DNA of 64,000 nt from Berberis thunbergii. Its lineage: Eukaryota; Streptophyta; Magnoliopsida; Ranunculales; Berberidaceae. Positions 23,625-31,555 of the stretch are shown one piece after another (positions within the stretch are counted from its first letter, which is position 1; every line of letters begins with the position of its first letter). The stretch lies in NCBI GenBank assembly GCA_003290165.1, contig QNQO01002067.1, positions 1-64,000 on the forward strand. Direction: 5' to 3'. The position numbers and the translations under genes are program-made. The notes under the pieces were generated by a model, which did not search any database, was not told the DNA's origin, and was given only the letters and a program-made list of their open reading frames with translations.

Positions 23625-23931
23625 TGAACTTTACGGAGAATTAGAGACAGAGTTGAGCCTTTCTATGGTGCTGGGCTTGTTCTTTTAAGCAGTAGAGGTT
23701 CTGATATCTCTATGATTCGTTTTCTGGTTTTGTGTCCACATCCAGGAAAAATTGGATTTCTTCCATGAATGAAGTCAGTTTTAGGCTCAGTGTCACTCGT
23801 GAGTGTCAATTTTTTGGTACAGATTGGACAATCCTATCTTTTTTTATTGCATGTTTTGTCTGTCAATGAGTAATCCCAGAATCTTTAAGAGATTCATGTG
23901 CTCCTAGGCTTATTAGAATGGAAGGTATCAA

Positions 23932-24048
23932 TTTAATTTAATTTAATTTTTTTACCCTTAACTCTCCCAATCCCATGCCGCCGGCCGGGTTCAAATTTGA
24001 TACCATCTGCCACACCTCTACCAACTCAATTGGTACACCTTTGACAGA
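23932..24048 (-). mobile_element. tRNA-derived SINE, copy 1
   Basis: A 117-bp insertion flanked by AAGGTATCAA (23922-23931 and 24049-24058). On the minus strand it begins at the 24048 end, carries an A-box-like AATTGAGTTGGTAGA and a B-box-like TTTGAACCC, and ends in an A/T-rich tail (TTTAATTTAATT on the plus strand). A related copy is at 60138-60232. The tRNA-like boxes, direct repeats and A-rich tail fit a short plant SINE. Confidence 0.75.
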
Positions 24049-24058
24049 AAGGTATCAA

Positions 24059-24684
24059 CATATCTCGAGTTTCTCCTAACTTCCCGCGCACCTTTCATTC
24101 TGAATAGTCATGATTACATAATATGGACTCGTGAGTTTTTACTTGACTAAGGTTATTTTACTGGACAACTAAGAATGAGTGGAATTTTTGTAGAAATGAT
24201 TGATATGCACGTAGAGGAGAATTTATCACAAGAAGTTAAAGCCATTTTGAAACTTCTAATGATATAAGCTGTTCCAGAGGTAAGAAATGGGTGGTATGTT
24301 ATTCCTCACCATAATACACTGGAAAACGAAGGTTTTAGTTTATCCAAAAAAAAAGACAATGGTTTTAGAAATTTTAAAGCTCATGGTTCTGTGTCACCAT
24401 GTGTTAGGTACTTTGTCCATGTCATGTACCCTAACTAAGCACAAGTTGAACGTAAAAGTTTATGAAAACTTCTAATTTTTGGGTTATGTAGACATTGGCT
24501 CTAATCAAAGCAATCAGTTGGGTTGGCTTGTCTGGTTGATATATAATTAGCACTCCGATACATTTCTCGTGTATTTGCCACAGATGCAAGAAATCATCAT
24601 CAAATTAAACGTTCACTTGGAAACAAAATGTGTTCAAAGCTCCAAGTTCCCAATCTTCTACAAAAGTGGTAAGAAGTGAGAATC
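24059..24684. other. Intergenic spacer with degraded 3' flank of epoxide hydrolase copy 7
   Basis: No gene supported. From about 24610 the sequence (AAAATGTGTTCAAAGCTCCA) resembles the 3' flanks of the other epoxide hydrolase copies, consistent with the 3' UTR of copy 7 displaced by the insertion at 24701-24960. Confidence 0.4.
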
Positions 24685-24700
24685 AAATAATGTTGCTGAT

Positions 24701-24960
24701 TATCACTGACTCTATTATGGTGCGTGACTACTTGACAAAAGCTCGACAAACTGCTTGGAATTTGCGACACACTGTCAATAAGATAAGAAGAATGCTGGCA
24801 GCACTAGAAGTTACACCGAGTTCGTTTGCACAAGACTTGAAAGATATTGTACATGAAGATAGATCAGGGAAAATTTACTTACGAATGTAACTTCAACTTA
24901 TGTTTTCAGGTTTGGGGATCCTAAATAACCCCCGCTCACTTTTCAAAAATAAAATAAAAT
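24701..24960 (+). mobile_element. Short LINE-type insertion sharing the gag-only element 3' terminus
   Basis: A 260-bp insertion between perfect 16-bp duplications AAATAATGTTGCTGAT (24685-24700 and 24961-24976), with an A-rich tail. Its last ~35 bases (GGTTTGGGGATCCTAAATAA, then CCCCCGCTC) are almost identical to the 3' terminus of the gag-only elements, while the body shows little similarity. It is either the 5'-truncated end of an autonomous LINE or a short parasite with the same tail. It landed at the stop codon of epoxide hydrolase copy 7. Confidence 0.8.
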
Positions 24961-24975
24961 AAATAATGTTGCTGA

Positions 24976-25222
24976 TCAAGTGTGTTTGTCAAGGAAGGTG
25001 GCAACGAGCTTGTTAATTTGGTCCGGAAATTGCTCCTGAACAAAATGTGATCCTTCAAGAAAGAAGACGATTTTTATATCAAGAACATATTCTTTTACCT
25101 TTCTGCTTCTCAAGTAATCTTCAAGCCCTGGATACTTCAAAATATAGTCATTCTCTCCCATAATCACCATAGTCGGAACTCTGACTATTGGATTTTTTTC
25201 AATAAACACTTCGTGCAAAGCC
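24976..25222 (-). pseudogene. Epoxide hydrolase copy 7, exon 5 only
   Basis: A complete 247-nt exon 5 that stays open to its TGA. It encodes MGENDY (charge-relay Asp) and EGSHFVQEQFPD (catalytic His). The start of intron 4 is recognisable to about 25290, but exons 1-4 are absent and unrelated AT-rich sequence follows. It is the last trace of an array member truncated from its 5' side. Confidence 0.85.
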
Positions 25223-25818
25223 CTCTGTGATAGTAGAAGCCAAGTGTCTAAAAACCCTCTAAAGGATAAAACCACCAGAGACAAAAAATATGTGTCTTTT
25301 GCATTTGAAGAGAAAAGATGTGTCTTTTGATTTAAGAAAAGATGTGTCTGATCAATACACCCTTTTGTTTTCTATATATTGAAGGGAAAAATAAGTTCTT
25401 CAACACATTAATATTTTCTAGAGTTATTCATTCTTCTTCACTTATGAGAGAGATCGCATTTAGTAAATATTCTAGAGCCAACACCCTTGTGCTACGGTGT
25501 TGGTATTAGATAGTTGAATCCTGATAGTCAAACGCCTAAATAACTACAGCACCGAGTAGGGGCGAATTTTGTCTATAGGATATAGCGTATCTGCTAGTCT
25601 CTATCTACAAATCAAGACATACAAACTCTGCCAATTTAAGATAGTGATTTCGCAAGCCTCTATCTGCAATACAAGTTAGTAGATTTATTTATTTGATTTG
25701 ATTTCATTGTAATCAATTTATAATGCAAATAGTATTTATATTGTTATATTATTTATTTCAAATAAATTTATACATTGTTCTGATTGTTTTCCAATATCAA
25801 GCGCACACTGAAGGCACT
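25223..25818. other. AT-rich region between the epoxide hydrolase array and the nested retroelements
   Basis: No gene supported. The sequence from about 25420 to 25800 has the look of a retroelement LTR or leader (GCCAACACCCTTGTGCTACG followed by AT-rich 3' sequence), but neither border nor partner LTR was found. Confidence 0.3.
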
Positions 25819-25989
25819 AGAGGATTACGTGTTATATTAAAACCTTCTGTAATTGAATTACTGGGATATAAATAGATGTAACAGACCAAGTTAGGGTTAA
25901 CTTATTTTTGTTGGGCCTCCATACGGATATCCAACATGATGTTCGGGCCCTACTTCCTCAAACAGTTTCTCAAGCTCTAGTTAGGGTTA

Positions 25990-27792
25990 GATTATTTAGG
26001 ACACATTGTGTCTGGCAATGGGGATAGTATGGATCCTAAAAAAGTGAGAGTTGTAACAGAATGGCCAGCCCTGTCCTCATTGAAGGGTTTTCGAGATTTT
26101 TTAGGCCTTACGGGATACTATCGTTTGTTAATTAGAGGCTATGCGTCCATCGCAACACCATTGACAAACTTAATACGAAAAAAACTTTTCATTGGAATAC
26201 ACAAACTCAACAAGCCTTCGAACAACTAAAAAGAGCCTTGACATCAGCACCTATTCTAGCATTGCTTGAATTTTGAAGGTATTTGAGGTAGAAACATATG
26301 CTTCAGAGGTGGGTATTGGTGTTGTCTTGACTCAAGCTGGGCATTCCGTGGCATTTTTAGTGCAAAATTATCATCTAGAATGCAGGTGGCATCAACATAT
26401 CACCGAGAAATGTTTGCTATCACACAAGCAGTGGAGAAATTGCGGCAATATCTCTTGGGTCGGAAGTTTTTGATCAAGACAGACCAAAAAAGTTTGAAGG
26501 AATTAATTGAACAAGTAATCCAAGCCCTAGAATAACAATATTGGTTAACTAAGTTACTGGGCTACACATTCAACATTATCTATTGACCCGACAAGGAGAA
26601 TACGGTAGCTGATTTTCTCTCGAGCTCTAGTGCCAACAGCTGAGTTGCATACTCTCTCCATGCCTCAATTGGATTTTTTTGAACACATTGCGACAAGAGA
26701 ATAATGTTAATTCTGAGTTGGTGTCCTTGCATAATAAACTCCAGGCCAGTCCTACAGAACTGCCACATTACAAAATCATAGATGGTCTTCTATTTCACAA
26801 AGGTCGATTGGTACTAGCTTCAAACTCCCCCTTACGAGTACAACTAATTCAGGAAATTCATGCCACTCCCACAGGTGGTCATGCTGGTGTTTTAAGGACT
26901 TTCAAAAGAATTGCTCAAAATTTTTTTGGCTAGGTTTGCGCAAGGAAGTCCATCAATTTGTCACATCTTGCATGAAATGTCAACGTATGAAGGCCTCGCA
27001 ACTTGCACCAGCTGGTCTACTCCAACCACTTTCGATTTCTACGCTGATTTGGGAAGACATAGCAGTGGATTTTGTGGTTGGGCTTCAGCTTTCTGCAGGA
27101 AAAATTGCCATCATGGTCGTGGTCGACCTCTTAACTAAGTACAATCACTTTTGCCCATTACCAACTCATTTTACAAGTGACATGGTGGCAGTAGTCTTCA
27201 CCAAGGAGATAATTCGGCTACATGGCATGCTGAAATCAATTGTATCAGACCGCAACCCATTGTTTCTTAGCAAATTCTGGCAGGAGTTGTTTCGGCTACA
27301 AGACACCAGGCTAGCCATGAGTAGTGCTTACCATCCAGAGTCAGATGGTCAAACTGAAGCTCTTAACTGTTGCTTGGAAATGTATCTTCGTTGTTTCGTG
27401 CAAGATAAACACAACAATGGAGCAAATACCTTCATTGGGCAGAATATTTGTATAATACAATATTTCATACTGCCCCGGGATGTCATTTCAAGTTGTTTAC
27501 GGTCGACCTTTACCCATAATTCAGTGCTACGTGCAAGGCTCAACTAGCCAATTACCAGTGGAACAAGAGTTATGTGATCGTGATTTGCTGTTGAAAAGGC
27601 TGAAAAATAATTTATCCAAGGCTCAAATCCGCATGAAACATTATGCAGATAAACATCGCCGGGAAGAGACATTCCAGGTTGGTGAGTTGGTATTTGTGAA
27701 GCTAAAACCTTACCAACAACTGTCTATCAGATTGCCTAAACAGCAGAAACTAAGCCCTCACTGCTTTGGGCCCTTCCAAGTAGTGCAACGAG
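25990..27792 (+). pseudogene. Ty3/gypsy pol remnant (RT thumb, RNase H, integrase)
   Basis: Pieces in shifting frames: LDYLGHIVSG and GFRDFLGLTGYYR (end of reverse transcriptase) near 25990-26130; VGIGVVLTQAGH (RNase H) near 26300; HATPTGGHAG and CMKCQRMKASQ (integrase zinc-binding HHCC) near 26850-26990; MVVVDLLTKYNHF, SDRNPLF and SAYHPESDGQTEA (integrase core) near 27110-27350; and YADKHRREETFQVGELV to FGPFQVVQR ending at the LINE insertion site. There are many stops and frameshifts. It belongs to a lineage different from the element nested in it, as shown by the clearly divergent integrase. Confidence 0.8.
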
Positions 27793-28263
27793 CTCTAAAT
27801 TAAGGTTTCCCCTCTACTGAATGAGGGAGAAAATTTCGGAGAGGGCGATTTCGGAGGGTATTTCGGTCTTTGACCGATATCTAATCTCAACCGTCCTTCA
27901 ACTGTGAGACTGCATCCTAGCCATCGACTGGTGGCGGCTAGGGTAGCCACTGCGACAACCCTAGGTGGCTCTGCCACCCATTGCCGGCCATTGCTGGCTT
28001 ATCTCTGGTCGCGACACGCCGATTCGTGCCGATACTGGACGTTTTCAGGGTTTCACAGAACAGATCCAGGCAGTCACCTCGCTCTCTGTTCCCGTATTGG
28101 CTGAGACTCAGATCGGGTGCTAGCGTTTCGGTTGCAGGGATCTCTTCGTCACAGCCGCCGATACGATTCTGATACCGGTACTGTTACGGTACAGAGACAG
28201 GTTTTACACAGTTTTGCTGCTGATTCTGTTTTGGTTTTCGACACTGGCACCGATCTGAATGTG

Positions 28264-30333
28264 ATGTCGGCGCCTCCTGCCGCCATCCCTCCCCACATGC
28301 TGGGGAAACCTGCTAATGGGGGAATCGTGGAAGGAGCGGCTAAGCCCTCTTTCGCACAAATTTTGGGAAAAATACTGGTGGCTGACGTTGTGGAGATTCC
28401 GGTTGAAGGAACTCGATTCCATAAAGAGGGCGCTCCAGCGATTGGCATTACGGCAACGGATGAAGTCCGTGGGGAGGAGTTTATGGAAAAACATGTGATC
28501 GTTTTAAAATTCTCAAGCTACCGTCCTACATTGGACAACATTCGAGATTCGATTCACAGAACCTGGGGAATTATAGGCGATTTTTTGCTTGGTTTACTCA
28601 ATCAATGGCATGTCTTAGTTCGTCTTCAATCGGAGGAGGAAGCAAAAAAAGTATTGTCGCGGGATTCCCTCTTGATTCGTGGCGTTCGGTTTAAAGCTTT
28701 CCGTTGGCATGATGGTTTCAGTTTGAAGGAGGACCCGATCTCGGTGCCATTGTGGGTAGAGTTGCCTAACTTACCTCTACATCTTTTTCATCCCCCTATT
28801 TTAAAAGCAATTGTCAATTCATTTGGTGATTTTTTGCGAATGGACGACCATACTAGATGTTTATCGCGCCCGGGCTTTGCCCGCGTGTGCGTGGAGATGA
28901 CTTTGGCAGACAAATTACCAAACAGAGTATGGATTGATAGAGCCAATAATAGAGGTTTTTGGCAGAAGATAGAATACCCAGGTTTCAAATATTGTGATTT
29001 TTGTTATTTGATAGGGCATCAGGAGACTGTTTGTCGCAAGAAGCTCGGCATTAAGGCCGGAGGCCTAGTATCGGACATTGGTAAGACTGAGAAGGTAGTC
29101 AAATCTAAGGCAGAAAATATTATTACCAAGCAACATTATGTTCCAGTGCTTAGAAAGGAAAATTCTTCAAATTCGGATGTGGGTGTGAGTGGATCAAAAA
29201 ATAGCAAAGGCAAGGAGATTCCGGAGGGAGTCGTGGAGACCAATCCGGGGGCAACTGATCCAGGAAAGGTGGTTTTGTCAAACACCTTTGAGGTTCTAAT
29301 GGAGAATACTGAGGAAGAGGAGGATGCTCCAGCGGATTTTCAAACAACGGGTCAGAAATTAGAGCATGATCAAACCGGGGTCAAATCCGAATCTACGGAG
29401 GAATGCCTATTAGAGGCGGGGTATACAACTTCAGAGATTGAACAGGTTCTTGGACACCACCCAAAGTTGACTCCAAATGATAAGGATGTCAATCCGGAAT
29501 CAAAGAGTACCCTTTCTAATCACGCGGCGGCGTCGCAAACTGTTAGTGAAATTCAAGTTGGGCAGCTTGTTTCAGGTGTGAAAAAGGTGTCCGGGCACTC
29601 GGTGATGTCTCCGTCAGGTGTGCCAATGCACAAAGCCGAGGAAACACAGTCTCTAACCGCACAGAATGGGCTGTCTCAGCCAGCCAACAGCACCGAAACA
29701 GGGGAGCCTGCGCTCTGTTTCGGTCCAGCAGAGGTGGTTCCAGGAACTGTCGCAGCTGGAGCTCTTTCTCCCGTCCGCGAATCAGGTCACTTTCCTCGAA
29801 CTGGTTCGATTAAAAAGCCGTCTAGTGCTGATGTCACACAGGAAATACGGGCTGACTTACAGGTACCAACTGCTGCGATCCAGACAGCAGGCGCTGAAAC
29901 AGATCAACAGGCAGAGTTTGGGTTGTTTTACTCACCCAATGGGATTGAAACAACGATTCAGGCTGCGGATTCAGACGCTGAAGTAGCAGCGGAGCCAGGT
30001 CTGTCTACCCCCATATCTAACTCCGAGGAAAACCCAATGCAAGTAGTGGAGGTACTTCGTGCGATCGCTGGTTACAGAGGATTGGGGGAAGATCCCACAA
30101 CGCTCATGGCTTGCCTAACACCCCAAAACGTTAAGGCTGTGCAGTCAGCAATTGCACGAATAGGCATGGAGGCAGTGGTTGCTGAAATTCAAACTTCACT
30201 TGAAAAGGAAGCAGCAAAGGTGGGGCAAAACACTAGTGAAAAAGAACGAGAGGTTACCACAATACAGACTCCCACGGTAGATGTTCCTCGAAGGTCTTCT
30301 CGAAGCAAGAAGACAAATCCTAAATTCAGGTAA
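28264..30333 (+). CDS. LINE ORF1/gag-like protein, DUF4283 and CX2CX4HX4C zinc knuckle (intact, 689 aa)
   Basis: An uninterrupted frame. The ATG at 28264 (MSAPPAAIPPHML) is chosen because homology with copy A begins shortly after it; an upstream in-frame GTG would extend it. The DUF4283-like domain covers roughly residues 70-175 (EEAKKVLSRDS, PISVPLWVELPNLPLHLF), followed by DKLPNRVWIDRANN and the knuckle CDFCYLIGHQETVC near residue 244. The C-terminal 400 residues are acidic and Ser/Thr/Gln-rich, ending in a basic tail (RRSSRSKKTNPKFR) that could be a nuclear-localisation or nucleic-acid-binding segment. Such proteins form ribonucleoprotein with LINE RNA. It has no enzymatic domain. Intactness next to the broken copy A suggests recent activity. 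Confidence 0.8.
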   Translation: MSAPPAAIPPHMLGKPANGGIVEGAAKPSFAQILGKILVADVVEIPVEGTRFHKEGAPAIGITATDEVRGEEFMEKHVIVLKFSSYRPTLDNIRDSIHRTWGIIGDFLLGLLNQWHVLVRLQSEEEAKKVLSRDSLLIRGVRFKAFRWHDGFSLKEDPISVPLWVELPNLPLHLFHPPILKAIVNSFGDFLRMDDHTRCLSRPGFARVCVEMTLADKLPNRVWIDRANNRGFWQKIEYPGFKYCDFCYLIGHQETVCRKKLGIKAGGLVSDIGKTEKVVKSKAENIITKQHYVPVLRKENSSNSDVGVSGSKNSKGKEIPEGVVETNPGATDPGKVVLSNTFEVLMENTEEEEDAPADFQTTGQKLEHDQTGVKSESTEECLLEAGYTTSEIEQVLGHHPKLTPNDKDVNPESKSTLSNHAAASQTVSEIQVGQLVSGVKKVSGHSVMSPSGVPMHKAEETQSLTAQNGLSQPANSTETGEPALCFGPAEVVPGTVAAGALSPVRESGHFPRTGSIKKPSSADVTQEIRADLQVPTAAIQTAGAETDQQAEFGLFYSPNGIETTIQAADSDAEVAAEPGLSTPISNSEENPMQVVEVLRAIAGYRGLGEDPTTLMACLTPQNVKAVQSAIARIGMEAVVAEIQTSLEKEAAKVGQNTSEKEREVTTIQTPTVDVPRRSSRSKKTNPKFR

Positions 30334-30339
30334 CTGCTG

Positions 30340-30741
30340 ATGATAATACAAGTAGAATGCAAATGTTTATTAGAACCTTGTATGGATGCTAGATTAGTGC
30401 TAGCATTCAATGGTTTTTATATCAGGATTCATTGTGGTTCGTATCCTTACGACGACTTCTCGTACATCCTGGGGCCCACATTAGGTATAAACCACGTCAT
30501 GAGAGTGATTAAAGGATTGATTGGTATTTATGAGGAAGACAAGTTATGGCAGGTCTATCATGCAACTACTTTAGTAGCAGAACACTTTGCAGGGTTACTC
30601 CCCAACTTGGAGACGGTGATTCTAGAACTAATTAGGTTCTTAGGTGTAGATTTTAAGCAAGTTTTTTGTCCTGTGGATGATGTAACGAGTGAATGTAAGA
30701 GTGATTGTAATTCATTTCTAAGGTTCGGGGATCCTAAATAA
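30340..30741 (+). CDS. Short second frame in gag-only element copy B (133 aa, uncertain)
   Basis: It begins 6 nt after the gag-like stop and stays open to TAA inside the terminal motif (ends SFLRFGDPK). It contains EHFAGLLPNLETVI and four cysteines, and I recognise no domain. The position, at the very 3' end, is where the C-terminus of ORF2 would be in a complete LINE, so it may be a retained ORF2 tail. In copy A the same frame has a TGA (GGA here) near 20294. It may simply be a non-coding 3' region that happens to be open. Confidence 0.3.
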   Translation: MIIQVECKCLLEPCMDARLVLAFNGFYIRIHCGSYPYDDFSYILGPTLGINHVMRVIKGLIGIYEEDKLWQVYHATTLVAEHFAGLLPNLETVILELIRFLGVDFKQVFCPVDDVTSECKSDCNSFLRFGDPK

Positions 30742-30796
30742 CCCCGCTTGTTTTTATTTAAAAAAAGAAAAAAAAAAGAAGAAGTAGTGCAACGAG

Positions 30797-30807
30797 TGGG
30801 AGCAGTG
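30797..30807 (+). other. Sliver of old Ty3/gypsy element between two nested insertions
   Basis: Eleven bases (TGGGAGCAGTG) of the host element remain between the target duplication of the gag-only LINE and the 5' LTR of the younger Ty3/gypsy. AGTG is repeated after the 3' LTR (36852-36855), the likely remnant of its target duplication. Confidence 0.8.
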
Positions 30808-31456
30808 TGTCACGAGCCATGCCTAAAAATATCCCTCACCAAGGCAACAAGGCATCCAAAGCATCATATGGATGCTGGCAGGAGGCCCGTAAAGGCCCGA
30901 TGGAGCAGCAAGCTTTTCGAGATGCCTCCGGAAGGTTCAAGAGTGCTCTTGGACATTCTAGCTTAGCTTTCTCTAGATGCCTCCGGAAGGTTCTAGAGTG
31001 CTCTTGGACATTCTAGCTTAGCTTTCTCTAGAGTGTTCTAGCATGGATGAGTCTAGAACACCCTTGTACAGATTTGTGTAGTATTTTCTAGAAGCCTCCT
31101 TGTAATTTCTAGTTCCTTTGGAGGTGGGAACTTTCTAGATGCATAGAGAATACTCCTTTGAAGGAGGATTGTGGAAGGTTTTAGGCTAGAAGCCTCTAGG
31201 ACTTTAAGGGCCTATAAATAGGCCTTGACATTCATTTGTAGGGACATAGAAAGAAACACTTGTACAACTCTCTCAAGCAATACAAAGTATTCTTTCAAAA
31301 AGCCTATACACTTGTGCCTTAGCATTTCCTCACTTAAGCTTCCGTAGCAACACTTAGCATTAGCCAAGCATCGAAGTGCCTTGACTAGTTAGTCCGACGG
31401 GAGTGTGACGCTAGTAGGCAGCGTGTTAGCCAAGGGAAAAAGGTCAGCATGTGACA
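30808..31456 (+). repeat. 5' LTR of the Ty3/gypsy element
   Basis: Starts TGTCACGAGCC and ends CATGTGACA. It contains an internal direct duplication of about 57 bp (each unit starting GATGCCTCCGGAAGGTT) and a CCTATAAATAGG box at 31211-31222, the likely TATA element for the element's RNA. The transcription start is expected about 30 nt downstream. Confidence 0.95.
31211..31222 (+). promoter_or_regulatory. TATA box in the 5' LTR
   Basis: CCTATAAATAGG, a near-palindromic canonical plant TATA box located 250 nt before the LTR end. The same box is in the 3' LTR at about 36606-36617. Confidence 0.7.
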
Positions 31457-31458
31457 CG

Positions 31459-31470
31459 TGGTATCAGAGC
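31459..31470 (+). promoter_or_regulatory. Primer-binding site (initiator Met tRNA)
   Basis: TGGTATCAGAGC lies two bases after the LTR terminus and is complementary to the 3' end of plant initiator methionine tRNA. This is the standard site for minus-strand priming in Ty3/gypsy and Ty1/copia elements. Confidence 0.9.
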
Positions 31471-31555
31471 AGCGACGATCGTAGGGGCGGTCTTGCTGAA
31501 GTTGCGTTGTGCTAGCTGCTGTGTGTACGAAGATTAGGTGCGGAGCAATCTGATC

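Larger units (their letters stand above)
27793..30781 (+). mobile_element. Gag-only LINE-like retroelement, copy B (3.0 kb, with TSD)
   Basis: Flanked by the perfect 15-bp duplication AAGTAGTGCAACGAG (27778-27792 and 30782-30796) and ending in an A-rich tail after GGATCCTAAATAACCCCGCT. It inserted in the old Ty3/gypsy integrase C-terminus. Order: about 470 nt of 5' sequence unrelated to copy A, a single long frame with DUF4283 and a CCHC knuckle (28264-30333), a second short open frame (30340-30741), tail. As in copy A there is no endonuclease or reverse transcriptase, so mobilisation must have been in trans, presumably by a LINE. Confidence 0.9.
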
